From assembly GCA_003600225.1 (NCBI GenBank), contig QZFT01000014.1, positions 62,001 through 126,000 on the forward strand: a DNA stretch of 64,000 nucleotides. Reading direction: 5' to 3'. Made by a program: the position numbers and the translations under genes. Source of the stretch: Pseudonocardiaceae bacterium YIM PH 21723. GTDB lineage: Bacteria; Actinomycetota; Actinomycetes; Mycobacteriales; Pseudonocardiaceae. A model generated the notes under the pieces. The model worked only from the letters and a program-made list of their open reading frames with translations, did not search any database and had not been told where the DNA came from. This document shows positions 50,956 through 62,303 of this stretch, piece by piece (position 1 is the first letter of the stretch; each line of letters opens with the position of its first letter).

Positions 50956-51009
50956 TTTTCCGTCTTCAAGACCGAAAAGTGCCCTGTTTTCGGTCTTGAA
51001 GACGGAAAA
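50956..51009. repeat. Perfect 23-bp CCGTCTTCAAGACCG hairpin
   Basis: Arms 50956-50978 and 50987-51009 are exact complements with loop GTGCCCTG. The arms themselves contain the near-palindrome GTCTTCAAGAC, so the DNA could also form smaller hairpins. Inverted counterpart of 629-674. Confidence 0.85.
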
Positions 51010-51090
51010 GAGCGCCGCAGATGGGGCTGGAGTGACTGATGGGACGCGTGGGGCTCTTGTGGGTGACCCTTGATCATCAGTGCATGCAGT

Positions 51091-51200
51091 GAGGGGCACC
51101 CTCCCTGCGCTCAACGCAGTAAGGGTGCCCCTTGCTGCGCTCAACGCAGTAAGGGTGCCCCTTGCTGCACTCAACGCAGTAAGGGTGCCCCTTACGCAAT
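51091..51200. repeat. 30-nt period hairpin array, copy 3
   Basis: Units 51091-51120, 51121-51150, 51151-51180 and a partial 51181-51200. The middle units differ at one base (CTGCGCTCAACGCAGT against CTGCACTCAACGCAGT). There are no spacers, so it is not a CRISPR. It lies in the 582-base gap between the MATE and ABM genes, which contains no gene I can support. Confidence 0.88.
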
Positions 51201-51250
51201 AAGCCCCGCCCCGCATAGGGCCCGCCCCGCGCAGCGGCCCCGACCCACCA

Positions 51251-51345
51251 GTCAGGCGTGCGCCCACCCGACACGCAGGCAGGAAAGACCCGTGCCCCGA
51301 GCCCGTCTCCTCCTCCAAAGCCATCCTTCGACGACCACCAGACCC
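51251..51345 (-). repeat. Oriented intergenic element B, copy 6
   Basis: The minus-strand reading matches copy 1 very closely through GTCGAAGGATGGCTTTGGAG, TCTTTCCTGC and TGTCGGGTGGG. Together with the array and hairpin to its left it forms an inverted copy of the composite at 341-674. It is the only B copy that does not follow a stop codon on its own strand. Confidence 0.8.
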
Positions 51346-51413
51346 AGCCCCGAACCACCAACGCCCCGGTTGGCGGCCGGTGCGAACGGCGCAGCGGTAC
51401 TAGGCTGTTCCGC

Positions 51414-51740
51414 ATGATTTTCATCGTGGTCAAGTTCCCCGTCCGCCCTGAATTCGCCGACCAGTGGCCGGAACTGGTCGCCGACTTCACCGCGGGCACC
51501 CGCGCCGAGGAGGGCAACCTCTTCTTCGACTGGTCGCGCAGCCTGGACGACCCGAACACCTATGTGGTCACCGAGGGCTTCCGCGACTCCGCGGCCGGAG
51601 CCGTGCACGTCAAGTCCGAGCACTTCACGGCGGCCATGGACCGGATGCCGCAGTGGATCTCCGCCAAGCCGAAGATCATTTACACCGAGTTGGACATCGA
51701 TGGCTGGAACGAGATGGCCGAGCTGACTCCCGCCCAGTAG
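51414..51740 (+). CDS. Antibiotic biosynthesis monooxygenase (ABM)-domain protein
   Basis: A 108-residue single ABM domain: IFIVVKFPVRPEFADQWPELVADF, AEEGNLFFDWSRSLDDPNTYVVTEGFRD and SEHFTAAMDRMPQWI. Family members are small dimeric beta-barrels that oxidise quinols or degrade haem without bound cofactor, or have unknown roles. ATG 51414 begins directly with the first strand. It lies 30 bases before truB and is probably co-transcribed. Confidence 0.85.
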   Translation: MIFIVVKFPVRPEFADQWPELVADFTAGTRAEEGNLFFDWSRSLDDPNTYVVTEGFRDSAAGAVHVKSEHFTAAMDRMPQWISAKPKIIYTELDIDGWNEMAELTPAQ

Positions 51741-51770
51741 TGCGTCTTGGCCATCGGGGAGAATCCTCCG

Positions 51771-52682
51771 GTGGCCAAGGACAAGGTACGCGGCGGAGCA
51801 GTGCCCGCCGGATTGGTGATCGTCGACAAACCCAGCGGTATGACCTCGCATGACGTGGTCGCCCGCGTGCGCCGGATCATGGGTACGCGCAAGGTGGGAC
51901 ACGCGGGCACGCTGGACCCGATGGCCACCGGGGTGCTGGTGCTCGGCATCGAACGGGCCACCAAGCTGCTGGGGCACCTCGCCCTGGACACCAAGGCCTA
52001 TCTGGCCACCATCCGCCTCGGCGCGGCCACCACCACAGACGACGCCGAGGGCGAGACCGTCAGCACCGCCGAGCAGTCCCAGCTGGACGCGATCACCGAC
52101 GAGGCGATCGACCAGGGCATCGCCGCCCTCACCGGCGACATCATGCAGGTCCCCAGCTCGGTCAGCGCAGTGAAGGTCGACGGCAAGCGCGCCTACCAGC
52201 TGGTCCGCGAGGGCCAGACCGTGGAGATCCCGGCCCGCCCGGCCACCGTGTCCCGCTTCGACGTGCTGGGCCGCCGCCGGGAGGCCGGGGTGATCGAACT
52301 CGACGCGATGGTCGAGTGTTCCTCCGGCACCTACGTGCGTGCGCTGGCCCGCGACCTGGGCGCCGGGCTGGGCGTCGGCGGTCACCTCGGCGCGTTGCGC
52401 CGCACCCGGGTCGGTCCGTTCGGCCTCGCTCTCGCGCGGTCGCTGGAGGTCCTGGAGCAGGCCCCCACCCTGTCGCTGAAGCTGGACGAGGCCGTCGCGG
52501 TCGCGTTCCCCAAGCACGATGTGGACGCCGTCGCGGCCGCCGCGCTGTCCCACGGTCAGCTGTTGCCCGCGGCCGGCCTGCCGGGCACCTACGGCGTGTT
52601 CGGCCCCGATGGCCGGGCCATCGGCCTGGCCGCCGACCAGCAGGGGCGCTCCAAGGCCCTGCTGGTCCTGGCTCCCGCCTGA
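51771..52682 (+). CDS. truB: tRNA pseudouridine-55 synthase
   Basis: A 303-residue TruB, which isomerises U55 of tRNA. The catalytic Asp lies in VGHAGTLDPMATGVLVLG; the N-terminal VIDKPSGMTSHDVVARVRR-type motif (IVDKPSGMTSHDVV) and YLATIRLGAATTTDDAEGE are also typical. The C-terminal extension of actinobacterial TruB is present. GTG 51771 with GGGGAG about 9 bases upstream is preferred over a TTG at 51747. Conserved near ribF in related genomes. Confidence 0.94.
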   Translation: MAKDKVRGGAVPAGLVIVDKPSGMTSHDVVARVRRIMGTRKVGHAGTLDPMATGVLVLGIERATKLLGHLALDTKAYLATIRLGAATTTDDAEGETVSTAEQSQLDAITDEAIDQGIAALTGDIMQVPSSVSAVKVDGKRAYQLVREGQTVEIPARPATVSRFDVLGRRREAGVIELDAMVECSSGTYVRALARDLGAGLGVGGHLGALRRTRVGPFGLALARSLEVLEQAPTLSLKLDEAVAVAFPKHDVDAVAAAALSHGQLLPAAGLPGTYGVFGPDGRAIGLAADQQGRSKALLVLAPA

Positions 52683-52703
52683 TCGGGGACTATGCTGAGT
52701 CCC

Positions 52704-53663
52704 GTGCAACGCTGGCGTGGGTTGGAGCAGCTTCCCGGTGGCTGGGGACGGTGTGTCGTCACCATCGGTGTGTTCGACGGGGTCCATCGCGGACACCAGC
52801 AACTGGTCGGGACGGCGGTCAAGCTCGCCAGCGACATGGGGTTGCCCTGTGTGCTGATGACCTTCGACCCGCATCCCTCCGAGGTGGTGCGGCCCGGCAG
52901 TCATCCGGTGCAGCTGACCACGCTGCCCCGGCGGGCCGAGCTGGTCGAACAGCTGGGCGTGGACTACTTCTGCGTGCTGCCGTTCACCCCGGAACTGTCC
53001 CGGCTGCCCGCGGACGAGTTCGTGCACGAGATCCTGGTCGAGAAGCTGCACGCCGCGGCCGTGGTCGTGGGCGAGAACTTCGCCTTCGGGCACAAGGCGG
53101 CCGGTACCGTCGAGGCGTTGCGCAAGTTCGGCACCCGGTTCGGCTTCACCGTGCACGGCGCGCCGCTGCTCAGCGAGGGTGCGCTGACCTTCTCCTCCAC
53201 CTACATCCGTTCCTGCATCGACGCCGGTGACGTCACCGCCGCCGCGGCCGCCCTCGGCCGGCCGCACCGGCTGGACGGCATCGTCGTGCGCGGTGACGGC
53301 CGGGGCCGGGAACTGGGTTTCCCCACCGCGAACCTGCTCACCCCGCGCTTCGCCGCGGTGCCGGCCGACGGGGTGTACGCCTGTCGCTTCGTCCGGCTCG
53401 GGCCGCTGCCGCCGCACGCCGAGGCCAACCGCACGCTGATGGCCGCCGTCTCGGTGGGCACCAACCCGACCTTCTCCGGCCGGGAACGGCGCGTCGAGGC
53501 GTTCGTGCTGGACGTGGAGGAGGACCTCTACGGCCAGCGGGTCGGCCTGGACTTCGTCGCCCGGATCCGGGACATGGAGCGCTACCCGACGGTCGAGGCG
53601 TTGCTGGAGGAGATGCACCGCGACGTCGACAGGACGCGGCAGATCCTGTCCACTCCCGACTAG
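52704..53663 (+). CDS. ribF: Bifunctional riboflavin kinase/FAD synthetase
   Basis: About 319 residues. The N-terminal adenylyltransferase has TIGVFDGVHRGHQQLV and TFDPHPSEVV; the C-terminal kinase has HRLDGIVVRGDGRGRELGFPTANL and VGTNPTFSGRERRVE. It makes FMN and FAD from riboflavin. GTG 52704 (VQRWRGLEQ) is chosen because the M. tuberculosis protein begins in the same way; ATG 52692 is the alternative. The next gene starts directly after the stop codon. Confidence 0.94.
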   Translation: MQRWRGLEQLPGGWGRCVVTIGVFDGVHRGHQQLVGTAVKLASDMGLPCVLMTFDPHPSEVVRPGSHPVQLTTLPRRAELVEQLGVDYFCVLPFTPELSRLPADEFVHEILVEKLHAAAVVVGENFAFGHKAAGTVEALRKFGTRFGFTVHGAPLLSEGALTFSSTYIRSCIDAGDVTAAAAALGRPHRLDGIVVRGDGRGRELGFPTANLLTPRFAAVPADGVYACRFVRLGPLPPHAEANRTLMAAVSVGTNPTFSGRERRVEAFVLDVEEDLYGQRVGLDFVARIRDMERYPTVEALLEEMHRDVDRTRQILSTPD

Positions 53664-54119
53664 ATGGACGAACAGCGAACAGTGCAACGCAATCTCGCGT
53701 TGCAGCGGCAGTGGTACGGCGAGCCGATGGGTGACCGGGTCCGCAGACTGGTCGTCGCGCTGGACGTGTCGCAGGCGCAGCTGGCCGACACCCTCGGCAT
53801 CAGCGCGCCCATGCTCAGCCAGGTGATGAGCGGCCGCCGGGCCAAGATCGGCAACCCGTCGGTGCTGGCCAGGCTGGTGATGCTGGAGCGCAGGGTGCTC
53901 AGCCCGGCGGTGTCCTCCGGTGATCCCTCGGCCATCGCGCAGGTCCTCGACGATGTCCGCGAGGCGAATCCCACGGTGAGCCGCGGCGAGCTGCCGGATC
54001 CCCTGGCTGAACTGCGCGCGGTGGCCACGCCGGAGGAACTCCGCGCCGCCGCCGCGCTGCTCACCGCCCGCTTCCCGGAGCTGTCCGCGCTACTCCGCCG
54101 CGCCGCCGAACCGGACTGA
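53664..54119 (+). CDS. XRE-type helix-turn-helix regulator
   Basis: A 151-residue protein. The HTH reads VRRLVVALDVSQAQLADTLGISAPMLSQVMSGRRAKI, followed by a helical Ala-rich C-terminus (EELRAAAALLTARFPELSALLRR) of unknown function. Its ATG directly abuts the ribF stop codon, so it is almost certainly co-translated. I know of no role for it in flavin or ribosome control. Followed by a long palindrome. Confidence 0.82.
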   Translation: MDEQRTVQRNLALQRQWYGEPMGDRVRRLVVALDVSQAQLADTLGISAPMLSQVMSGRRAKIGNPSVLARLVMLERRVLSPAVSSGDPSAIAQVLDDVREANPTVSRGELPDPLAELRAVATPEELRAAAALLTARFPELSALLRRAAEPD

Positions 54120-54138
54120 GCTGCCGCTTCCGGAAAGT

Positions 54139-54187
54139 GAGCATGGTGGCCTTACTCGCGTCAGACGCGAGCAAGGCCACCATGCTC
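54139..54187. repeat. 24-bp intergenic palindrome
   Basis: Arms 54139-54162 and 54164-54187 match at 23 of 24 positions. The centre CTCGCGTC-A-GACGCGAG is flanked by inverted GAGCATGGTGGCCTT, the same two-layer plan as the other palindromes. It starts 20 bases after the XRE stop and probably ends that message before rpsO. Confidence 0.8.
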
Positions 54188-54340
54188 GCATCCAAGGAAA
54201 GGCCGGGCACGGATGTGTTACCCACGCCTGCTACCCTGCGGTATTGGGTCCGGCTGCGGTCCGTGGCGGCCAGGTACCGACTAACCCTGTGAATCAAGTG
54301 ATCATGGGGCCTCACGGCACTTATTCAAGGAGCACCACCC

Positions 54341-54610
54341 GTGGCATTGACCACTGAGCAGAAGCAGCAGATCCTCGGCGAGTACGGCGTGAAGACGGGC
54401 GACACCGGTTCTCCGGAGGCCCAGGTCGCACTGCTGTCCAAGCGGATCTCCGACCTGACCGAGCACCTGAAGATGCACAAGCACGACCACCACTCCCGTC
54501 GTGGTCTGCTGCTGATGGTCGGTCGCCGTCGCCGGCTGCTGAACTACCTGGCCAAGGTCGACATCGAGCGCTACCGTTCGCTGATCGCTCGCCTCGGCCT
54601 GCGTCGCTAA
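54341..54610 (+). CDS. rpsO: 30S ribosomal protein S15
   Basis: The 89-residue S15, a primary 16S rRNA-binding protein. [59 protein letters not shown] and the family length leave no doubt. GTG start with AAGGAGCACC upstream. The 150-base leader upstream may hold an S15 autoregulatory site as in other bacteria, but I could not draw one. Confidence 0.97.
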   Translation: MALTTEQKQQILGEYGVKTGDTGSPEAQVALLSKRISDLTEHLKMHKHDHHSRRGLLLMVGRRRRLLNYLAKVDIERYRSLIARLGLRR

Positions 54611-54623
54611 GACGTTTCGCCCG

Positions 54624-54657
54624 AGCGGGGAGCGACACGCCTGTGTTCCTCCCCGCT
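54624..54657 (+). terminator. Hairpin after rpsO
   Basis: AGCGGGGAG (54624-54632) pairs with CTCCCCGCT (54649-54657); an inner ACAC-GCCT-GTGT extends the structure. It begins 14 bases after the rpsO stop. Confidence 0.7.
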
Positions 54658-54787
54658 TGCGCGAACCCGGTGTGCACTGAATAGAGTCATACCCGACAAC
54701 TGAATACCTACATCAACTGATCACGGCACGGGCGCCTGAGCCACGCGCTGTACTCGTCGATTGCCGGTCCTCGGTAGTGGTCGCCGT

Positions 54788-54844
54788 AGCAAGAAATCTT
54801 GCTCGGTGGCTTCGATCGAAGACCGGCCGCATCCAAGAAGGATG
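54788..54844 (+). promoter_or_regulatory. Three short hairpins in the pnp leader
   Basis: AGCAAGAAATCTTGCT (54788-54803), CTTCGATCGAAG (54810-54821) and CATCCAAGAAGGATG (54830-54844) follow one another in the 317 bases between rpsO and pnp. In E. coli the pnp leader is a double-stranded site for autocontrol; a similar role here is inference. The rest of the gap holds the rpsO terminator and no gene. Confidence 0.45.
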
Positions 54845-54927
54845 GCGGCACGGGTACAGCAACACTCTCGAGGCGTGGCTCCCGCGTATGCCGTTGATTC
54901 AGACAGCATGAAAGAGGAGCAACACAC

Positions 54928-57147
54928 GTGACTGACGTCGACGTCAGTGTTTTCGAGTCCACCGCCGTGATCGACAACGGTGAGTACGGTACTCGCAAGG
55001 TTCGTTTCGAGACCGGCCGTCTGGCCCGTCAAGCCGCTGGTTCCGTGGTCGCCTACCTGGACGACGACACCATGCTGCTGTCCGCCACCACGGCGTCCAA
55101 GAACCCGAAGGACCACTTCGACTTCTTCCCGCTGACCGTGGATGTCGAGGAGCGGATGTACGCCCTCGGCCGTATCCCCGGTTCGTTCTTCCGTCGCGAG
55201 GGCCGTCCCTCCACCGACGCGATCCTGACCTGCCGCCTGATCGACCGGCCGCTGCGTCCGTCCTTCGTGGACGGTCTGCGGAACGAGATCCAGGTCGTCG
55301 TGACCGTCATGTCCCTGGACCCCAAGGACCTGTACGACGTGGTGGCCATCAACGCCGCCTCCGCCTCCACCCAGCTGGCGGGTCTGCCGTTCTCCGGCCC
55401 GATCGGCGGCGTCCGCGTCGCGCTGATCGACGGAACGTGGGTCGCCTTCCCGACCTACGAGCAGCTGGAGAAGGCCGTCTTCGACATGGTCGTCGCCGGC
55501 CGCATCGTCGGTGACGACGTCGCGATCATGATGGTCGAGGCCGAGGCCACCGACAACACCTACCAGCTGGTCCAGGACGGTGCCCAGGCGCCGACCGAGG
55601 CGATCGTGGCCCAGGGCCTCGAGGCCGCCAAGCCGTTCATCAAGGCGCTGTGCGTGGCCCAGCAGGAGCTGGCCTCCAACGCCGCCAAGGCCACCGGCGA
55701 GTTCCCGGTGTTCCCGGCGTACCAGCAGGACGCGTTCGACGCCGTCGAGGCCGCCGCCTCCGAGGAGCTGGCGCAGGCGCTGACCATCGCCGGCAAGCAG
55801 GAGCGCGAAGGCCGGATCGACGAGGTCAAGGCCGCACTGCTGGAGAAGATCGGCCTGAACGAGGGCGAGGCCTTCGAGGGTCGCGACAAGGAGATCGGCG
55901 CGGCCTTCCGCTCGCTGACCAAGAAGCTGGTCCGGCAGCGCGTCCTGCGCGACAAGGTCCGCATCGACGGTCGCGGCCTGGCCGACATCCGCAGCCTGTC
56001 CGCCGAGGTGGGCAGCATCCCGCGGGCGCACGGTTCGGCGATCTTCGAGCGCGGCGAGACCCAGATCCTGGGTGTCACCACGCTGAACATGCTGCGCATG
56101 GAGCAGATGATCGACTCGCTGTCCCCGGAGACGACCAAGCGCTTCCTGCACCACTACAACTTCCCGCCGTACTCCACCGGTGAGACCGGTCGCGTGGGCT
56201 CGCCCAAGCGTCGTGAGATCGGCCATGGTGCTCTGGCGGAGCGGGCCATCCAGCCCGTGCTGCCGAAGCGCGAGGAGTTCCCCTACGCGATCCGCCAGGT
56301 GTCCGAGGCTCTCGGCTCCAACGGTTCCACCTCGATGGGCTCCGTGTGTGCCGCGACGCTGTCGCTGCTCAACGCCGGTGTCCCGCTGAAGGCGCCGGTC
56401 GCCGGTATCGCCATGGGTCTGGTCTCCGACACCGTGGACGGGGAGACCCGTTACGTGGCGCTGACCGACATCCTCGGTGCCGAGGACGCCTTCGGTGACA
56501 TGGACTTCAAGGTCGCCGGTACCAAGGACTTCGTGACCGCGCTGCAGCTGGACACCAAGCTGGACGGCATCCCGTCCGACGTCCTCGCGGGTGCGCTGTC
56601 GCAGGCCAAGGACGCGCGTCTGGCCATCCTGGACGTCATCGGCGAGGCCATCGACGCTCCGGACGAGATGAGCCCGTTCGCACCTCGCGTGACGGCGGTC
56701 AAGATTCCGGTCGACAAGATCGGCGAGGTGATCGGGCCCAAGGGCAAGATGATCAACTCGATCACCGAGCAGACCGGCGCCGACATCTCCATCGAGGATG
56801 ACGGCACCGTCTACGTCGGTGCGGCGGACGGCCCCTCGGCCGAGGCCGCGATCGGCCTGATCAACGCCATCGCCAACCCGCAGCTGCCCAAGGTCGGCGA
56901 GCGGTTCCTGGGCACGGTCGTCAAGACCGCCGCCTTCGGTGCCTTCGTCTCGCTGGTCCCGGGCAAGGACGGCCTGGTGCACATCTCCAAGCTGGGCAAC
57001 GGCAAGCGCATCAACAAGGTCGAAGACGTGGTCAACGTCGGCGACAAGCTGCGCGTCGAGGTCGCGGACATCGACAACCGGGGCAAGATCTCCCTGGTCG
57101 TCGTGAACGAGGAAGAGGCTGCTGCCGCTCCGGCCGCCGCCGAATAA
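54928..57147 (+). CDS. pnp: Polyribonucleotide nucleotidyltransferase (PNPase)
   Basis: A 739-residue PNPase, the phosphorolytic 3'-5' exoribonuclease. Two RNase PH domains (the first with [29 protein letters not shown], the second with [33 protein letters not shown]), a helical linker, then KH ([20 protein letters not shown]) and S1 domains ([26 protein letters not shown]). GTG start with AGAGGAGC upstream. In actinobacteria the enzyme also makes or degrades tails on RNA. Counterpart of Rv2783c (gpsI). Confidence 0.97.
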   Translation: MTDVDVSVFESTAVIDNGEYGTRKVRFETGRLARQAAGSVVAYLDDDTMLLSATTASKNPKDHFDFFPLTVDVEERMYALGRIPGSFFRREGRPSTDAILTCRLIDRPLRPSFVDGLRNEIQVVVTVMSLDPKDLYDVVAINAASASTQLAGLPFSGPIGGVRVALIDGTWVAFPTYEQLEKAVFDMVVAGRIVGDDVAIMMVEAEATDNTYQLVQDGAQAPTEAIVAQGLEAAKPFIKALCVAQQELASNAAKATGEFPVFPAYQQDAFDAVEAAASEELAQALTIAGKQEREGRIDEVKAALLEKIGLNEGEAFEGRDKEIGAAFRSLTKKLVRQRVLRDKVRIDGRGLADIRSLSAEVGSIPRAHGSAIFERGETQILGVTTLNMLRMEQMIDSLSPETTKRFLHHYNFPPYSTGETGRVGSPKRREIGHGALAERAIQPVLPKREEFPYAIRQVSEALGSNGSTSMGSVCAATLSLLNAGVPLKAPVAGIAMGLVSDTVDGETRYVALTDILGAEDAFGDMDFKVAGTKDFVTALQLDTKLDGIPSDVLAGALSQAKDARLAILDVIGEAIDAPDEMSPFAPRVTAVKIPVDKIGEVIGPKGKMINSITEQTGADISIEDDGTVYVGAADGPSAEAAIGLINAIANPQLPKVGERFLGTVVKTAAFGAFVSLVPGKDGLVHISKLGNGKRINKVEDVVNVGDKLRVEVADIDNRGKISLVVVNEEEAAAAPAAAE

Positions 57148-57168
57148 TGATCATTAGCTAAGCCGCAG

Positions 57169-57203
57169 ACGGCCGCGAACACCCCACCGGTGTTCGCGGC
57201 CGT
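57169..57203 (+). terminator. Terminator of pnp
   Basis: Perfect 15-bp stem ACGGCCGCGAACACC / GGTGTTCGCGGCCGT with a 5-base loop, 22 bases after the pnp stop and 16 bases before the next start. Confidence 0.85.
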
Positions 57204-57218
57204 TGGTGCATAGAGGTA

Positions 57219-59704
<2,486 letters not shown>

Positions 59705-59730
<26 letters not shown>

Positions 59731-60343
59731 GCGCGCGGACCTGGAACCGCGGCACGGTCCGCGCCGGTTTGGCGGTGTGCCGCGGCGCGACCGCCCGGGT
59801 CCGGAACAGCCCGGCCCGGTGGATCAGGAAGAACATCGCGATCATGGCGAGCACCACGTACAGCGGAATCACCCGCCAGTCGAACAGCGGTGACTGCCGG
59901 ATCGCCTCGTAGCGCTGCTTGCGGAGCTGCGCGGGCTCGGCGGCGAGGGGCTTGACGCTACTGGTCTCCGCCGTGGGGTCGTTGTCGCCGCCCTTGAGGA
60001 ACAGCTGCGCGGCCGAGGTCGGCGGCACAGCGGGAGCCACCGGGGCCGGTGGTGGGGTCTGCGGCGTGGGCGCGACCGTGGTGGTCGGCTTGGCCACCGG
60101 CGAGGGCCGGGGGACCGGGCAGTCCTGTCCGCCCCGGGGGCCTCTGTTTCCCTGTCCCCGGCAGTCCGGGCCCTGCTGTTGCTGGGGCGGCCGGGGCCGC
60201 GCCGTGCCGTGTTGCTGCCGGTCGTCCGGCCCGGGCCGGTCGGGTTTGGCGTCGGCCACCCCACCGAGGAGCAGGCTGGAACCCAGAGTGATCGCCAGGA
60301 TCGCCGAAGAAGCGCGCCGATGATGATCTAACAGGGGTTTCAC
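59705..60343 (-). CDS. Pro-rich secreted-type membrane protein, unknown function
   Basis: About 212 residues. A signal-type hydrophobic segment (SAILAITLGSSLLLGGVADA), a long Pro/Gln/Arg-rich stretch with two Cys (PDCRGQ, QDCPVP), then QRYEAIRQSPLFDW, one C-terminal membrane segment (PLYVVLAMIAMFFLI) and a basic cytoplasmic tail. GTG 60343 is a guess; no good ribosome binding site exists. It shares this plan with the gene just upstream at 60385. No family recognised. Confidence 0.65.
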
Positions 60344-60384
60344 CCGATCACGATAAGCCGAAAGATGCTTGATCGCTGGGTTGA

Positions 60385-61065
60385 CTACGCTCGGTCGTCG
60401 CCCTTGAACCAGTCGTAGCCTTCGCCGGGCATCCACGGGGCGGGCGGCTGCTGCCGGAACCGCATGGTGGGGCGGCTCAGACCGGCCATGCCGAAACCGG
60501 TGATCCGGATCAGCCGGGCCCGCTGCGCCAGGAACAGGGCCAGCGCCAGGCCGATGAGCGTGCCGAGCGGGACCGCCAGCCAGACCAGCTTGTCCTCGTC
60601 GGAGGTCGGGCTGATCGCCTGGTAGCGGCGGGTGCCGGTCTCGAAGGAACCCGGACCGGGGGTGTCCTGGTCGTGTGGTGCCGCGAGCGCCTTGCTGGAC
60701 TCGACCGGGCTGTTCGACGTGCCTTCATCGCTCAGCAGCTGCCGGCGTTCCGGTGTCGGGGTGACCGACGGTGTCACCGAGGAACCACTGGAGCTGCTCG
60801 GCGGTAAGGCGCCGCCCGGCGGCGCGGTCGGTGGCCGGGAGGTGGAGGGCTTGCCGCCGCCCTGGCAGGGGATCCCCGCCTGGTTCAACGCGTCGCAGAC
60901 GTCGCTCCAGTCCGCTGCGGACTTGCTCGTGCTCGGCGGGGCCGAGGACGGGCCCGGTGGTGGGGGTGGTGACGAGGGGTCCGCGGCGGCCACGCCGCCC
61001 AGCAGCGCGCCGGAACTCAGCGCGGCGGACAGCAGGGCCACGCTCATGATCCGGTTGCCGAGCAT
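60385..61065 (-). CDS. Pro/Ser-rich secreted-type membrane protein, unknown function
   Basis: A 226-residue protein. A signal peptide (ALLSAALSSGALLGGVAAA), a Pro/Ser-rich linker, a short segment with two Cys (WSDVCDALNQAGIPCQGGG), a second disordered part, then RRYQAISPTSDEDK before a membrane segment (LVWLAVPLGTLIGLALALFLA) and a basic cytoplasmic tail. GGAGG precedes ATG 61065. With the gene 41 bases downstream it forms a probable unit of two alike membrane-anchored surface proteins. Confidence 0.72.
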   Translation of the reverse strand: MLGNRIMSVALLSAALSSGALLGGVAAADPSSPPPPPGPSSAPPSTSKSAADWSDVCDALNQAGIPCQGGGKPSTSRPPTAPPGGALPPSSSSGSSVTPSVTPTPERRQLLSDEGTSNSPVESSKALAAPHDQDTPGPGSFETGTRRYQAISPTSDEDKLVWLAVPLGTLIGLALALFLAQRARLIRITGFGMAGLSRPTMRFRQQPPAPWMPGEGYDWFKGDDRA

Positions 61066-61206
61066 CACGCCTCCGCGCCACAAATACGGATCTGTCCGGG
61101 AAAACGGCCGAGTCGGCCGATTACGTTCCTATCAAGAATAGACCGATCAGGGCAATAGCGACTGGTCCACCTACCCTATTCAGTGAACGAACCGGTCACC
61201 CAGAGG

Positions 61207-61701
61207 TTATGCGCCGAACCAGGCAGTAGCCATCGCGGGAGCGGCGGCGATGAGCGCGAACCGGCCGAACCGGCCGACCAGGCTGGTGGAGACGTACAGC
61301 GAGACCGGAACCCGGCCCACCCCGGCGGCGATCGTGGTCGCGTCGTACGGCGGCAGGCTGGCCAGCCCGCTGGCGAACAACAGCGCCGCCGCGAAGCGGG
61401 GCCGCCGCTCACAGAGATCGCGGAACGAGTCCAGCCACCGGGTCCACCGGGTCGGCTCCCGATCCGGCTTGGGCTCGCGGCGCAGCCAGCGCGGCAGGGT
61501 GATCCGGCCGCTGGCCGCGTAGAAGTACACCAGCTTGCCGCCGACCTGACCGATGGCGATGACCAGGGCGAACGCCCACCACGGCACCTGCGGGGAGTGC
61601 AGGGCGAGCCCGATGAGGATCAGCTCGATGCTGATCACCGGGATCAACGCGGAGGCCAGCGCCAGGCCGAAGGCCGAGCTCACCGGCAGTAAAAGGGACA
61701 C
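61207..61701 (-). CDS. DedA/VTT-type small membrane protein
   Basis: A 164-residue protein with about four membrane segments. IVIAIGQVGGKLVYFYAASGR-like sequence (LVIAIGQVGGKLVYFYAA) and SLPPYDATTIAAGVGRVPVSLYVSTSLVGRFGRF match the short YqaA-like branch of the DedA/VTT group, which is thought to move lipids across the membrane. GTG 61701 start. It follows the acetyltransferase gene on the same strand by 12 bases. The intergenic region to 61066 holds no gene. Confidence 0.78.
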   Translation of the reverse strand: MSLLLPVSSAFGLALASALIPVISIELILIGLALHSPQVPWWAFALVIAIGQVGGKLVYFYAASGRITLPRWLRREPKPDREPTRWTRWLDSFRDLCERRPRFAAALLFASGLASLPPYDATTIAAGVGRVPVSLYVSTSLVGRFGRFALIAAAPAMATAWFGA

Positions 61702-61713
61702 AGTGCCCGCAGG

Positions 61714-62226
61714 TTAATCGACGAGCTGGAGATCCAGCTTCCCGGTCACGTGGAGTTCACGCAACGTGCGTCCATCCGCGTCCAGTGTGCGCGCCGTGCC
61801 GTCCAGATCCCAGCCGGCCCGCTGGAAGAAACCCAGCGACGCGGTGTCCGCCTCCGCCACCCAGACCTCGCCCAGGTACGCGCCGTGCTCACGCATCCGC
61901 TCCGCGAGGGTGCCCAGCAGCCGGCCGCCGTGGCCCCGGCGGCCCCAGCGCGGCTCCACCAGCAGGGTGGCGATCGCGGTCGTCGTGCTGCTGATGCTCG
62001 CCGCGCAGAACCCGACCGTCCACTCGCCCTCGGTGGCCACCAGCACGATGGCGTCCTCGCGCCGCACCGCGGCGTCCCAGGCGGCGAGCGCCTGTTCGGA
62101 TTCGATCAGGGCGAGCGCCTGTTCCGGAAGAAACTCCCGGTACGCGGTGCGCCAGACCTCGCGCTGGATGCGCGTGATCTCGGAAACGTCGCTGGTGTCG
62201 GCGGTTCTCACCGCGGCGATGGCCAT
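61714..62226 (-). CDS. GNAT-family N-acetyltransferase
   Basis: A 170-residue GNAT enzyme. The acetyl-CoA-binding motif A reads LLVEPRWGRRGHGGRLLGTL, followed by VAEADTASLGFFQRAGW (motif B). The N-terminus (RTADTSDVSEITRIQREVWRTAY) is typical. Acceptor substrate unknown. ATG 62226, with divergent methyltransferase 77 bases away. Upstream gene of a pair with the DedA-like protein. Confidence 0.9.
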   Translation of the reverse strand: MAIAAVRTADTSDVSEITRIQREVWRTAYREFLPEQALALIESEQALAAWDAAVRREDAIVLVATEGEWTVGFCAASISSTTTAIATLLVEPRWGRRGHGGRLLGTLAERMREHGAYLGEVWVAEADTASLGFFQRAGWDLDGTARTLDADGRTLRELHVTGKLDLQLVD

Positions 62227-62303
62227 ACCGATAAACGTAGCGGCCCATCACAACACGGCATCTTGAACCCAGCTGAATCGGCGAGGCGGGCCATGCTGGA
62301 CCG

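Noticed and set aside
51091-51200. CRISPR array
   Set aside because: The 30-nt repeats are directly adjacent with no spacers, are internally palindromic, and no cas genes are nearby.
54721-56982. A minus-strand open frame of 753 codons opposite pnp
   Set aside because: It is the complement of the conserved PNPase gene and has Arg/Gly/Asp-rich filler composition.
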